DNA of 64,000 bases, taken from assembly GCF_020252395.1 (NCBI RefSeq), contig NZ_JADCDB010000004.1:124001-188000 (forward strand), in the 5' to 3' direction. This DNA is from Aestuariivirga sp. GTDB lineage: Bacteria; Pseudomonadota; Alphaproteobacteria; Rhizobiales; Aestuariivirgaceae. Of the stretch, positions 56,730 to 64,000 are shown piece by piece (the stretch's first letter is position 1; each line of letters opens with the position of its first letter). The notes beneath the pieces are model-generated. The model did not search any database, had not been told where the DNA came from, and was given only the letters and a program-made list of their open reading frames with translations. Both the position numbers and the translations under genes were made by a program.

Positions 56730-57479
56730 TTATTTCGTTGCGGCCTGGATCAGCGGCACCGACAGGCGCTGGGCCCATTCATCCTGTCCCCGGCCGGTGG
56801 CGACCAGGTCATTCCGGATTTCGATCATGGCGTGCTGCAGCCCGCGGGCGAAGCCATGCAGGTTCAGCGTGTGCAGCACACCGTCCTTCGGACCATAAGG
56901 CTCGTTCAGCCGGGCATCGACGTTGGGGAAGCTTTTGATGAGCTTGGAAGACAGCGTGGTGTCCCGGTCATGCAGGATGCCGAGTTCGACACTCCTGGGC
57001 TTGCCCTTGTAGACCGGCGTGAAGGAATGGATGGAGACGACCAGCGAGTGCTGCCCGCCCGCCGCGCGCCCGTCGAGCACGGCCGAAACGCCGTCATGGA
57101 AGGGCCGGTAGATTTCACGGGCGCGCGCCAGCCTGTCTTCGGCGGACAGCTTCCTGTTGCCCGGAATGGCGGTGAGTTCGCTCATCTCCGGAATCGAGTC
57201 CGGCGATTCCGGCGGGCGGTTGCAGTCATAGGCCAGTCGCGAATAGCGCTGCAGCAGCAGCGGGGCATCCATCAGGCGCGAAAGCAGGCGGCCCACCTTC
57301 TCCGCCCCGATGTCCCAGGCGATATGGCGGGTAAGTTCGGCCTCGGGCAGGCCCAGCGTGCCGAGTTTCTCCGGCATCGCATTCGAGGCGTGTTCGCAGA
57401 TCAGCACGAAGGGCGAGCGGCCCTGCTCGTTGACGGCAATGAACGGGCTCTCCTCGCCCTGCTGGAGCAGCGCTCCCAT
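56730..57479 (-). CDS. N-formylglutamate amidohydrolase family protein
   Basis: A 249-residue zinc hydrolase-like protein with the metal residues in CEHASNAMP and SIHSFTPVYKG and the DIGA motif. Family members hydrolyse N-acyl-glutamates, such as N-formylglutamate in histidine breakdown. No hut gene is nearby; next to a gamma-glutamyl ligase it may cleave a glutamyl amide. ATG 57479 has GGAGA eight bases upstream. Divergent from the RpiR gene. Confidence 0.85.
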   Translation of the reverse strand: MGALLQQGEESPFIAVNEQGRSPFVLICEHASNAMPEKLGTLGLPEAELTRHIAWDIGAEKVGRLLSRLMDAPLLLQRYSRLAYDCNRPPESPDSIPEMSELTAIPGNRKLSAEDRLARAREIYRPFHDGVSAVLDGRAAGGQHSLVVSIHSFTPVYKGKPRSVELGILHDRDTTLSSKLIKSFPNVDARLNEPYGPKDGVLHTLNLHGFARGLQHAMIEIRNDLVATGRGQDEWAQRLSVPLIQAATK

Positions 57480-57580
57480 GCGCGAAATCTCCGGAAAATC
57501 GCGTTGTTGAAGCGATGATTTCAGATTGTATGAAGCCTGTCAAATTCGTTACAGTGGTTGCAGGCATGGGGGAGAGATAT

Positions 57581-58447
57581 ATGCCGCCGCAGCGCGCCAC
57601 CACGGTTGCCGAGAGACTGCGCCTGATGTCCGGCGAACTGACCGCGGCGGAGCGCAAGCTGATGGCCGCACTCTTCGCCAACTATCCCATGGCGGGGCTG
57701 GGCTCAATCACCGGCTTCGCGCGCGAGGCGGATGTCTCCACCCCCTCGGTGCTGCGGCTGGCAAAAAAGCTGGGCTTCTCCGGTTTCCCCGCCTTCCAGG
57801 AGGAGTTGCGCTCCGAACTCTCCGCCCAGTTGCAGAACCCGATCGCGAAACACGACCGCTGGGCGGCCGAGGCGCCCGACACCCACATCCTCAACACCTT
57901 CGCCACGGCGGCGATGGAGAATCTCTCGGGCTCGCTGAAGCTGATGGACCACCGCGCCTTCGACGCCATCGTGGGGCTGATGGCAGACCGGAAACGCAAG
58001 GTCTTCGTGGCGGGCGGGCGGATCACCGGGGCGATTGCCGCCTATCTCGTCACCCACCTGCAGATGGCGCGGCCCGGGGTAAGCCTGATGCCCTCCACCC
58101 CCACCGTCTGGCCGCAATACCTGATCGACACGGACAAGAACGACGTGCTGCTGTTCTTCGATATCCGCCGTTATGACGCCCGCATGCTCGATCTTGCCGC
58201 TTCCGCCCGAGAGCGGGGAGCAACGATCGTGCTCATTACCGATCAGTGGATATCCCCAATCGCGAGACTTGCCGTGCATTCAATTCCCTTGCGCATCGAG
58301 GCGCCGTCGAGCTGGGACTCGAACGTCGTGCCGCTGTTCCTGGCCGAGGCCCTGGTGGCCGCGACCGTCAACGCCTCATGGCATGAGACAGAGGCCCGCA
58401 TCGCCGAGATCGAGACCCTGTCGGACAGCGAGCGGCGCGGCAAATGA
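57581..58447 (+). CDS. MurR/RpiR-family transcriptional regulator
   Basis: A 288-residue regulator with an N-terminal helix-turn-helix ([19 protein letters not shown]) and a C-terminal SIS-type effector domain (about 115-265). It sits between two catabolic operons and is divergent from the hydrolase-ligase-dehydrogenase genes, so it probably controls the cluster. ATG 57581 follows GGGGGAGAG. It overlaps the GMC oxidoreductase gene by four bases (ATGA). Confidence 0.9.
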   Translation: MPPQRATTVAERLRLMSGELTAAERKLMAALFANYPMAGLGSITGFAREADVSTPSVLRLAKKLGFSGFPAFQEELRSELSAQLQNPIAKHDRWAAEAPDTHILNTFATAAMENLSGSLKLMDHRAFDAIVGLMADRKRKVFVAGGRITGAIAAYLVTHLQMARPGVSLMPSTPTVWPQYLIDTDKNDVLLFFDIRRYDARMLDLAASARERGATIVLITDQWISPIARLAVHSIPLRIEAPSSWDSNVVPLFLAEALVAATVNASWHETEARIAEIETLSDSERRGK

Positions 58448-60102
58448 ATGAGGCTTTCGACTTCGTCATCGTTGGCGCGGGCTCGGCCGGCTGCGCCATG
58501 GCTTATCGCCTGTCGGAGGAGGGCAAGAACTCGGTCTGCGTGCTGGAATATGGCGGCAGCGACCGCGGGCCCTTCATCCAGATGCCCTCCGCCCTCTCCT
58601 ATCCCATGAACATGAAGCTCTATAATTGGGGCTTCGAGTCCGACCCCGAGCCCGGCCTCGGCGGCCGCAGGCTGGCGACCCCGCGCGGCAAGGTGGTGGG
58701 AGGCTCCTCCTCGATCAACGGCATGGTCTATGTGCGGGGTCACGCCAGGGACTTCGACACCTGGGAGGAGATGGGCGCCAAAGGCTGGGGCTTCCGCCAC
58801 GTGCTGCCCTATTTCAAGCGCCAAGAATCCTGCCCCGACGGCGAAGACGGCTGGCGGGGCACGAAGGGCCCGCTGCATGTGCGCCGTGGGCGCCGCGACA
58901 ACCCGCTCTACCAGGCCTTCGTCGAAGCGGGCCGCGAGGCGGGCTATCCCGTCACCGAAGATTACAACGGCCGCGCCCAGGAGGGTTTCGGCCCGATGGA
59001 GATGACCGTTCACAATGGCATCCGCTGGTCAGCCGCAAATGCCTATCTCAAGCCCGCGCTGAAGCGTGGCAACGTGAAGCTCATCACCAGGGCCTTTGCG
59101 CACCGCGTCATCCTCGAGGGCAGGCGCGCCGTGGGCGTCGAATATGACGTGGGCGGCGAAATGAGGCAGGTGAAGGCCAGGCGCGAGGTGATCATCGCCG
59201 CCTCTTCCATCAATTCGCCCAAGCTCCTCCAGATGTCCGGCGTTGGAGCGCCTGAGGTTCTCAAGGCCGCGGGCATCGACGTGGTCCACGCGCTGCCGGG
59301 CGTAGGCGAGAACCTGCACGACCATCTCGAAATCTATTTCCAGGTCAAGTCGAAGGAACCGGTGACGCTGTACTCGAAGCTCAACTGGTTCTCCAAGGGT
59401 CTGATTGGGGCCGAGTGGCTGTTCTTCAAGTCCGGGCTGGGCGCCACAAACCATTTCGAAACCTGCGGCTTCATCCGCTCCGCCGCGGGTGTGCAGTATC
59501 CCGACATCCAGTATCACTTCCTGCCCGCCGCCATGCGTTATGACGGCAAGGCTGCCTTCGCGGGGCACGGCTTCCAGGTGCATGTGGGGCCAATGCGCGC
59601 CAAGTCGCGAGGTTTCGTCCGTGTGCGGAGCACACAGGCGCGGCAGCCGCCGCAGATATTGTTCAACTACCTCACCCACCCAGACGACCTGCCGGAATGG
59701 CGCCGCGCCGTCAGGCTCACGCGCGAATTGTTCCAGCAACCGGCCATGCGGCGCTTCGCGGCAGACGAAATCCAGCCGGGGCCAAAGGTGAACACGGATG
59801 CCGAGATCGACGCCTTCATCCGCGAGCATTGCGAGAGTGCATATCACCCCTGCGGCACATGCAAGATGGGTGCGGTCGATGATCCGGCGGCGGTGGTGGA
59901 CCCGGAGTGCCGGGTGATCGGTATCGAGGGCCTGCGGGTGGCCGATTCCTCCATCATGCCGCAGGTCACCAACGGCAACCTGAACGGACCGGCCATCATG
60001 ATCGGCGAGAAGGCGAGCGATCACATCCTCGGCAAGCAGCCGCTTGCGCCGTCCAACCAGGAGCCGTGGATCAATCCGGACTGGAAGGTCAGCCAGCGGT
60101 AA
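58444..60102 (+). CDS. GMC-family FAD oxidoreductase (choline dehydrogenase-like)
   Basis: A 552-residue glucose-methanol-choline oxidoreductase. FAD motif GAGSAG (11-16), family signatures [14 protein letters not shown] and [15 protein letters not shown], and catalytic His in [11 protein letters not shown] with Asn in TNGNLNG near the end. BetA-like, but annotated only to family because the cluster suggests an amino alcohol rather than choline. Start overlaps the regulator (ATGA), so both are co-translated. Confidence 0.9.
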   Translation: MNEAFDFVIVGAGSAGCAMAYRLSEEGKNSVCVLEYGGSDRGPFIQMPSALSYPMNMKLYNWGFESDPEPGLGGRRLATPRGKVVGGSSSINGMVYVRGHARDFDTWEEMGAKGWGFRHVLPYFKRQESCPDGEDGWRGTKGPLHVRRGRRDNPLYQAFVEAGREAGYPVTEDYNGRAQEGFGPMEMTVHNGIRWSAANAYLKPALKRGNVKLITRAFAHRVILEGRRAVGVEYDVGGEMRQVKARREVIIAASSINSPKLLQMSGVGAPEVLKAAGIDVVHALPGVGENLHDHLEIYFQVKSKEPVTLYSKLNWFSKGLIGAEWLFFKSGLGATNHFETCGFIRSAAGVQYPDIQYHFLPAAMRYDGKAAFAGHGFQVHVGPMRAKSRGFVRVRSTQARQPPQILFNYLTHPDDLPEWRRAVRLTRELFQQPAMRRFAADEIQPGPKVNTDAEIDAFIREHCESAYHPCGTCKMGAVDDPAAVVDPECRVIGIEGLRVADSSIMPQVTNGNLNGPAIMIGEKASDHILGKQPLAPSNQEPWINPDWKVSQR

Positions 60103-60120
60103 CGGCGCGGAGGAACATCT

Positions 60121-60140
60121 TCTCCCGCTTCAACGGGAGA
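60121..60140 (+). terminator. hairpin after the GMC oxidoreductase gene
   Basis: TCTCCCG (60121-60127) pairs with CGGGAGA (60134-60140), 18 bases after the stop codon at 60102. No T-run follows. Confidence 0.45.
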
Positions 60141-60175
60141 GGAGGGAAGCCGCACATCATTTTGGAAATAATTCC

Positions 60176-60206
60176 TTGACTTTTAATCCTAGATGTGCCA
60201 TATACG
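60176..60206 (+). promoter_or_regulatory. promoter-like sequence without a gene, before the 42-bp palindrome
   Basis: TTGACT (60176-60181) and a TATACG/ATATAC element (60200-60206) with 18-19 bases between, in an AT-rich island. No ORF lies downstream on this strand; a transcript starting near 60212 would run about 85 bases into the perfect palindrome ending at 60295. It may encode a small RNA. Confidence 0.35.
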
Positions 60207-60253
60207 GGACGGAAAGTTCCTGCTGATAGACATTGTGAATCTTTTCTCCGGAC

Positions 60254-60295
60254 CCCCAAATCCGTCATCCCGGCGCCGGGATGACGGATTTGGGG
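60254..60295. terminator. perfect 42-bp palindrome between convergent genes
   Basis: Two 21-base arms are exact reverse complements with no loop (start CCCCAAATCCGTCATCC, centre GGCGCC). The arms contain the CCGTCA / TGACGG ends of the dispersed repeat seen at 15176 and 16281. It lies between the convergent stop codons at 60102 and 60314 and can terminate both transcripts. Confidence 0.65.
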
Positions 60296-60313
60296 TGCTC
60301 CTCCGCGCGTGCC

Positions 60314-61159
60314 TCAGGCCCCAGCTTCCTTCAGGAACAGTTCCCGCAGCTTCCTGACCACCGGCCCCGGCTGGCCGCCGCCGATGCGGCGCCCGTCGAT
60401 CTCCACGATGGGCATGACGAATTGCGAGGCGGAGGTGAGGAAGGCCTCGTCCGCCGCGAGAGCCTCCTCCACCGTGAACTTGCGTTCGACGATCTCCACA
60501 CCCTCTTCCCTGGCCAGCCGCATCAGTGCCCGCCTCGTGCAGCCGGCGAGGATCTCGTTGGAGAGGTGCCTCGTGACGACCTTGCCGTCCTTGACGATAT
60601 AGGCGTTGGAGGACGTGCCCTCGGTCACGTAGCCGTGCTCCACCATCCAGGCTTCCTGTGCGCCCTTCTCATAGGCCTCCTGCTTGCCGAGTGCGGGGGC
60701 CAGCAGCATCACCGTCTTGATGTCGCGCCGCGCCCAGCGCAGGTCCGGCGTGGTGACGACCTTGATGCCGGTCACCGCATTGGGATTGCTGACAAGACTC
60801 ATGGCCTGGGTGAAGGCGATGAGGGTGGGCTTCACGTCACCCTTTGGGAAGTTGAAGGCGCGGTCCGCGCTCCCTCGCGTCACCTGCATGTAGATGATGC
60901 CTTCATTGAGCTCGTTGCGCCTGATGAGCCCGGCATGCATGGCGTCCAGCTCCTCGCGCGTGCAGGGCCAGGCTATGCGAAGTTCGTTGAGCGAACGGCC
61001 CAGCCGCTCCATGTGCGCCTGATAGTCGACCAGCTTGCCATTGATCACGGCACTGACTTCGTAAACCCCGTCGGCGAACAGGAAGCCACGGTCGAAGATC
61101 GAGATTTTCCCCTCGGTTTCAGGGAGATACTCGCCATTCACGAAGACGGTGCGGACCAT
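60314..61159 (-). CDS. class IV PLP aminotransferase (D-amino-acid aminotransferase-like)
   Basis: A 281-residue fold-type IV PLP enzyme with the catalytic Lys148 (RRDIKTV), Arg and Glu in the PLP region (VTEGTSSNAY) and the D-amino-acid transaminase-like sequence. It may act on a D-amino acid or on a branched-chain-type amine; exact substrate is open. ATG 61159 has AGGAG upstream. Single minus-strand gene inside the catabolic cluster. Confidence 0.85.
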   Translation of the reverse strand: MVRTVFVNGEYLPETEGKISIFDRGFLFADGVYEVSAVINGKLVDYQAHMERLGRSLNELRIAWPCTREELDAMHAGLIRRNELNEGIIYMQVTRGSADRAFNFPKGDVKPTLIAFTQAMSLVSNPNAVTGIKVVTTPDLRWARRDIKTVMLLAPALGKQEAYEKGAQEAWMVEHGYVTEGTSSNAYIVKDGKVVTRHLSNEILAGCTRRALMRLAREEGVEIVERKFTVEEALAADEAFLTSASQFVMPIVEIDGRRIGGGQPGPVVRKLRELFLKEAGA

Positions 61160-61283
61160 GGCCTGGGCTCCTTCATGCTGCACCGCCTCTAAGCATGATT
61201 CCGCCAATCGAATCCATGGGGGTTGTGGCAGTCCTGCCGGGCGGCTAGGAGAGTAGCCGTCGTCAACGGTCATACAGGATATC

Positions 61284-62639
61284 ATGCCGCGCACCATTCC
61301 GGAGCAAGCGATAAAGGCCATGCTGGAGCGCGAAGAGGCCCTCTTCACACAGCGCAACCCGACTTCCAGAAAGCTCTCGGACGATGCGGCACGGAACTGG
61401 CTGAAAGGTGTGCCCATGCACTGGATGGTGGACTGGGGCACCCCCTTCCCGCTGTTCGTCGCCAAGGCCAACGGCGTGGACGTGACCGACGCCGACGGCA
61501 ACCATTACGTGGATTTCTGCCTGGGCGACACCGGCGCCATGTTCGGCCATTCGCCGCCTGCCGTGGTCGAGGCCTTGCAGCGCGAAGGGGCCAACGGCTT
61601 CACGACCATGATGCCGTCTCCAGATGCCGCAGTCGTGGGCAAGCTTCTCGAAGACCGCTTCGGCCTGCCCTGCTGGCAGGTCACCGCCACCGCATCGGAT
61701 GCCAACCGCGCGGTCATCAAGTGGTGCCGCGCCATCACCGGCCGTAAGAAGATCCTCGTTTTCAACCATTGCTACCATGGCGCTGTGGACGACACCTGCG
61801 TGACCATCGACGGCGGCACGCCCCATGCCGACCCGGCCTTGATCGGCGAAGTGCGCGACCTGACGCAGTTCACCGAGGTCGTGGAGTTCAACGACATCCC
61901 CGCGCTGGAGAAGGCGCTGGCCGGCCGCGGCGTCGCCTGCGTGCTGGCCGAGCCCATCATGACGAATGTGGGCATGGTGCTGGCGGATGAAGGCTATCAT
62001 ACAGCGCTGCGCGAGCTCACCCGCAAATACGGCACGCTGCTAATCATCGACGAGACGCATTGCATGTCATCCGGCCCCGGCGGCTATGCCCGCGAATACG
62101 GACTGGAGCCCGACGGCATGGTGCTGGGCAAACCCATTGCCGGTGGCATTCCCGCCGCGGTCTATGGCTTCACGCAGGACGTCACCGGCCGCATCGCCAA
62201 GTTCCTCGAGACGCGCACGCCCGGTCATTCCGGCATCGGCACCACGCTGTCCGGCTCCAAAATTCAGCTGGCGCTGATGCGCGCCGTGCTCGAGACCTAC
62301 TTCACCGAGGAGGCGTTCGGCCCCCTCGTGGCGCTGGCCAGGCGCCTCGAGAAGGGGATAGCCGATGTCATCATCAAACATGGCGTGCCGTGGCACGTCG
62401 TCCGTGTTGGCGCCCGGGTGGAGTTCATGTGTACGCCGAACCGGCCCCGCAACGGCGGCGAAGCTGCGAAGGTGATCCACCGGCCGATCGACGAGGCCGT
62501 GCATCACTATCTGCTCAATCGCGGGGTGATCGTCACCCCGTTCCACAACATGATGCTCATCTGCCCGGCAACGGCCGAGGCACACGTGAACCAGCTGGTC
62601 GAGGGATTGGACCGCTGCCTCACAGAACTGATGGGCTGA
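61284..62639 (+). CDS. class III PLP aminotransferase
   Basis: A 451-residue fold-type I aminotransferase (ornithine/GABA/GSAM superfamily) with the PLP Lys283 (VLGKPIAGG), Asp of IDETH and the phosphate-binding region TASDAN that replaces the usual SGTEA conservatively. Such enzymes transaminate omega-amino groups, for example putrescine, GABA or beta-alanine. It is followed 12 bases later by the second glutamine-synthetase-like ligase, on one transcript. AGGA precedes the ATG. Confidence 0.9.
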   Translation: MPRTIPEQAIKAMLEREEALFTQRNPTSRKLSDDAARNWLKGVPMHWMVDWGTPFPLFVAKANGVDVTDADGNHYVDFCLGDTGAMFGHSPPAVVEALQREGANGFTTMMPSPDAAVVGKLLEDRFGLPCWQVTATASDANRAVIKWCRAITGRKKILVFNHCYHGAVDDTCVTIDGGTPHADPALIGEVRDLTQFTEVVEFNDIPALEKALAGRGVACVLAEPIMTNVGMVLADEGYHTALRELTRKYGTLLIIDETHCMSSGPGGYAREYGLEPDGMVLGKPIAGGIPAAVYGFTQDVTGRIAKFLETRTPGHSGIGTTLSGSKIQLALMRAVLETYFTEEAFGPLVALARRLEKGIADVIIKHGVPWHVVRVGARVEFMCTPNRPRNGGEAAKVIHRPIDEAVHHYLLNRGVIVTPFHNMMLICPATAEAHVNQLVEGLDRCLTELMG

Positions 62640-62651
62640 GGAGTAAGTCAA

Positions 62652-64000
62652 ATGACACTCGTGTTCCCCCGCCGCGAAGCCGAAGCGCAGGCGTTCCTCG
62701 ACCAGAACCCCGACATCGAAAGCGTGCACGTGATCTGGACCGACATGTGCGGCGTTGCCCGCGGCAAGATCCTGCGCCGCGACGAGGTGGCGCCGGCCTG
62801 GAGGGACGGCCGCTTCATGCCGGTCTCAGCCCTCGTGCTGGATGTCACCGGCCAGGACGTTCCCGAAACCGGCCTCGTCTTCGACGAGGGCGACCGCGAC
62901 ATGCTGATGTGGCCGGCGCCCGGCTCCATGGTGCGCGTGCCGTGGGCCAGCGTGCCGGCCGCGCAATACATCGCCACGGTGCATGACCTGGACGGCACGC
63001 CGCATTACGCCGACCCGCGCAATGCGCTGGAGAAGATCGTCAAGCGCTTCGAGCTGACACTGGGCATGACGCCCGTGGGCGCGGTCGAACTCGAATTCTT
63101 CCTGATGGACCGGGCGTCCGCGCTCGCCGGCAAGCCGGCGGCGCCGCGGTCGCTGATCAATGAGGCGAGGCCGCAGCATTACCAGGCCTATTACCTTCAG
63201 GACACGGAAGACTTCGCGCCCTTCTTCAAGGATCTCTATGCCATGTGCGAGATCCAGGGCCTGCCGGCCAAGACGCTGATCTCGGAATACGCGCCGGGCC
63301 AGATGGAAATCGTGCTCAGGCACAGGGCCGACGTGCTGAAGGCCTGCGACGAGGGCATCATGCTGAAGCGGCTGATCAAGAACGTGGCCGAGAAGCATGG
63401 GCTGGCCGCCACCTTCATGGCCAAACCCTATTCCGCCTGGACGGGCTCGGGCATGCACATCCATGTCTCGCTCGGCGACGGGCAGGGCAACAACCTGTTC
63501 GCGGCGGAAGATCCCACGCAGAATGAGCTGCTGATGCACGCGATCGGCGGCCTCAAGGCGGCGATGGCGGAGTCGATGCTGATCTTCGCGCCCAATGCGA
63601 ACAGCTACCGCCGGTTTCGCCGCAATTCCTATGCGCCGGTCTCAGCCTCATGGGGCATCAACAATCGCACCGTGAGCTTGCGCATTCCCGCCGGACCGCC
63701 CAAGGCCTGCCACATCGAACACCGCCCATCGGGCGCCGACGCCAACCCCTATCTCGTGATGGCGGCCATCCTTGCGGGCATGCATTACGGCATCACCGAA
63801 AAGTCCGACCCCGGCAACCCGGTGAACGGCAATGGCTATGAGCGCCGGGCCAAGTATGTTCCGGGCAACTGGTTCGACGCCATCGACGCCTTCTGGCGCG
63901 CCTCGATCCTGAAGGAATATTTCGGCAAGGAATTCGTCGACACGTATTGCACGCTGAAGGAGGTCGAGGCCGACCGCTTCTATGCGGAGCCGACGGCCCG
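62652..64000 (+). CDS. glutamine synthetase family ligase (PuuA-like), runs past the window end
   Basis: At least 449 residues; the reading frame is open to the window edge and no stop is seen, so the gene is partial at its 3' end. GS-fold motifs: VELEFFLM, EYAPGQMEI, SGMHIHVSL, RRFRRNSYAP and the late CHIEHRPSGADANPYL. This pattern fits gamma-glutamyl-amine ligases (PuuA type) rather than housekeeping GlnA. It shares a transcript with the class III aminotransferase. Confidence 0.85.
   Translation, partial: MTLVFPRREAEAQAFLDQNPDIESVHVIWTDMCGVARGKILRRDEVAPAWRDGRFMPVSALVLDVTGQDVPETGLVFDEGDRDMLMWPAPGSMVRVPWASVPAAQYIATVHDLDGTPHYADPRNALEKIVKRFELTLGMTPVGAVELEFFLMDRASALAGKPAAPRSLINEARPQHYQAYYLQDTEDFAPFFKDLYAMCEIQGLPAKTLISEYAPGQMEIVLRHRADVLKACDEGIMLKRLIKNVAEKHGLAATFMAKPYSAWTGSGMHIHVSLGDGQGNNLFAAEDPTQNELLMHAIGGLKAAMAESMLIFAPNANSYRRFRRNSYAPVSASWGINNRTVSLRIPAGPPKACHIEHRPSGADANPYLVMAAILAGMHYGITEKSDPGNPVNGNGYERRAKYVPGNWFDAIDAFWRASILKEYFGKEFVDTYCTLKEVEADRFYAEPTA

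Noticed and set aside
61284-62639. Class III aminotransferase with an apparently odd phosphate-binding motif (TASDAN)
   Set aside because: The change from SGTEA is conservative at each position, and the catalytic Lys283 and Asp are intact, so it is not evidence of a different reaction.

Overview
The window is GC-rich (codons end mostly in G or C), densely coding and free of mobile elements. It looks like chromosomal DNA of an alphaproteobacterium, most likely from the rhizobial order Hyphomicrobiales. Supporting signs are a BigR-type persulfide regulator, a GTTC-N7-GTTC SOS box before an imuA-imuB-dnaE2 cassette, an alphaproteobacterial RpoH promoter before dnaK, a long fused indolepyruvate oxidoreductase, and rhizobial-style DUF459 and DUF1007 proteins. 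I saw no rRNA, tRNA, CRISPR array, transposase or phage gene. Species cannot be fixed from the sequence.

Layout. 0.3-4.1 kb: a DMT exporter with a glutamine-amidotransferase-like protein, then a small sulfide/persulfide module (ETHE1-like hydrolase, BigR, rhodanese) around one shared operator. 4.6-10.7 kb: gltB-gltD (glutamate synthase). 10.7-16.3 kb: envelope genes (SGNH hydrolase coupled to a lytic transglycosylase, galE, galU, kdsD). 16.3-26.9 kb: NfeD plus a band-7 protein, ferrochelatase, a degenerate histidine kinase with an arginase-family protein, then dehydrogenases, a PuuD-like hydrolase and ChrA. 27-30.4 kb: indolepyruvate oxidoreductase. 30.5-41.6 kb: heat-shock genes (dnaJ, dnaK, grpE, hrcA), alkB and the rph-rdgB-hemW-rsmI-yraN-gshB run. 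41.6-48 kb: haloacid dehalogenase, cobalt-type nitrile hydratase with its accessory protein, CcdA, and a metal operon (znuA, DUF1007, NicO, tspO). 48-54.1 kb: SOS mutagenesis cassette and a PCu(A)C-fold protein. 54.1-64 kb: a catabolic cluster.

How the genes work together. The last cluster combines two glutamine-synthetase-like ligases, an N-formylglutamate-amidohydrolase-like enzyme, a GMC oxidoreductase, an iron alcohol dehydrogenase, two aminotransferases and an RpiR regulator. Together these suggest gamma-glutamylated amine or amino-alcohol catabolism; the substrate is unknown. The metal operon has a Zur-like operator on its promoter but no znuB or znuC beside it, and it lies 1-4 kb from a cobalt-dependent enzyme.

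Points most worth a second look: a histidine-kinase homologue that has lost its phospho-acceptor His and both N-box Asn residues; an arginase-family enzyme with Asp in place of the first metal-binding His; a PCu(A)C-fold protein without its usual copper ligands; the znuA-DUF1007-NicO-tspO operon; the two-ligase catabolic cluster; and a perfect 42-bp palindrome behind a promoter-like sequence with no gene.
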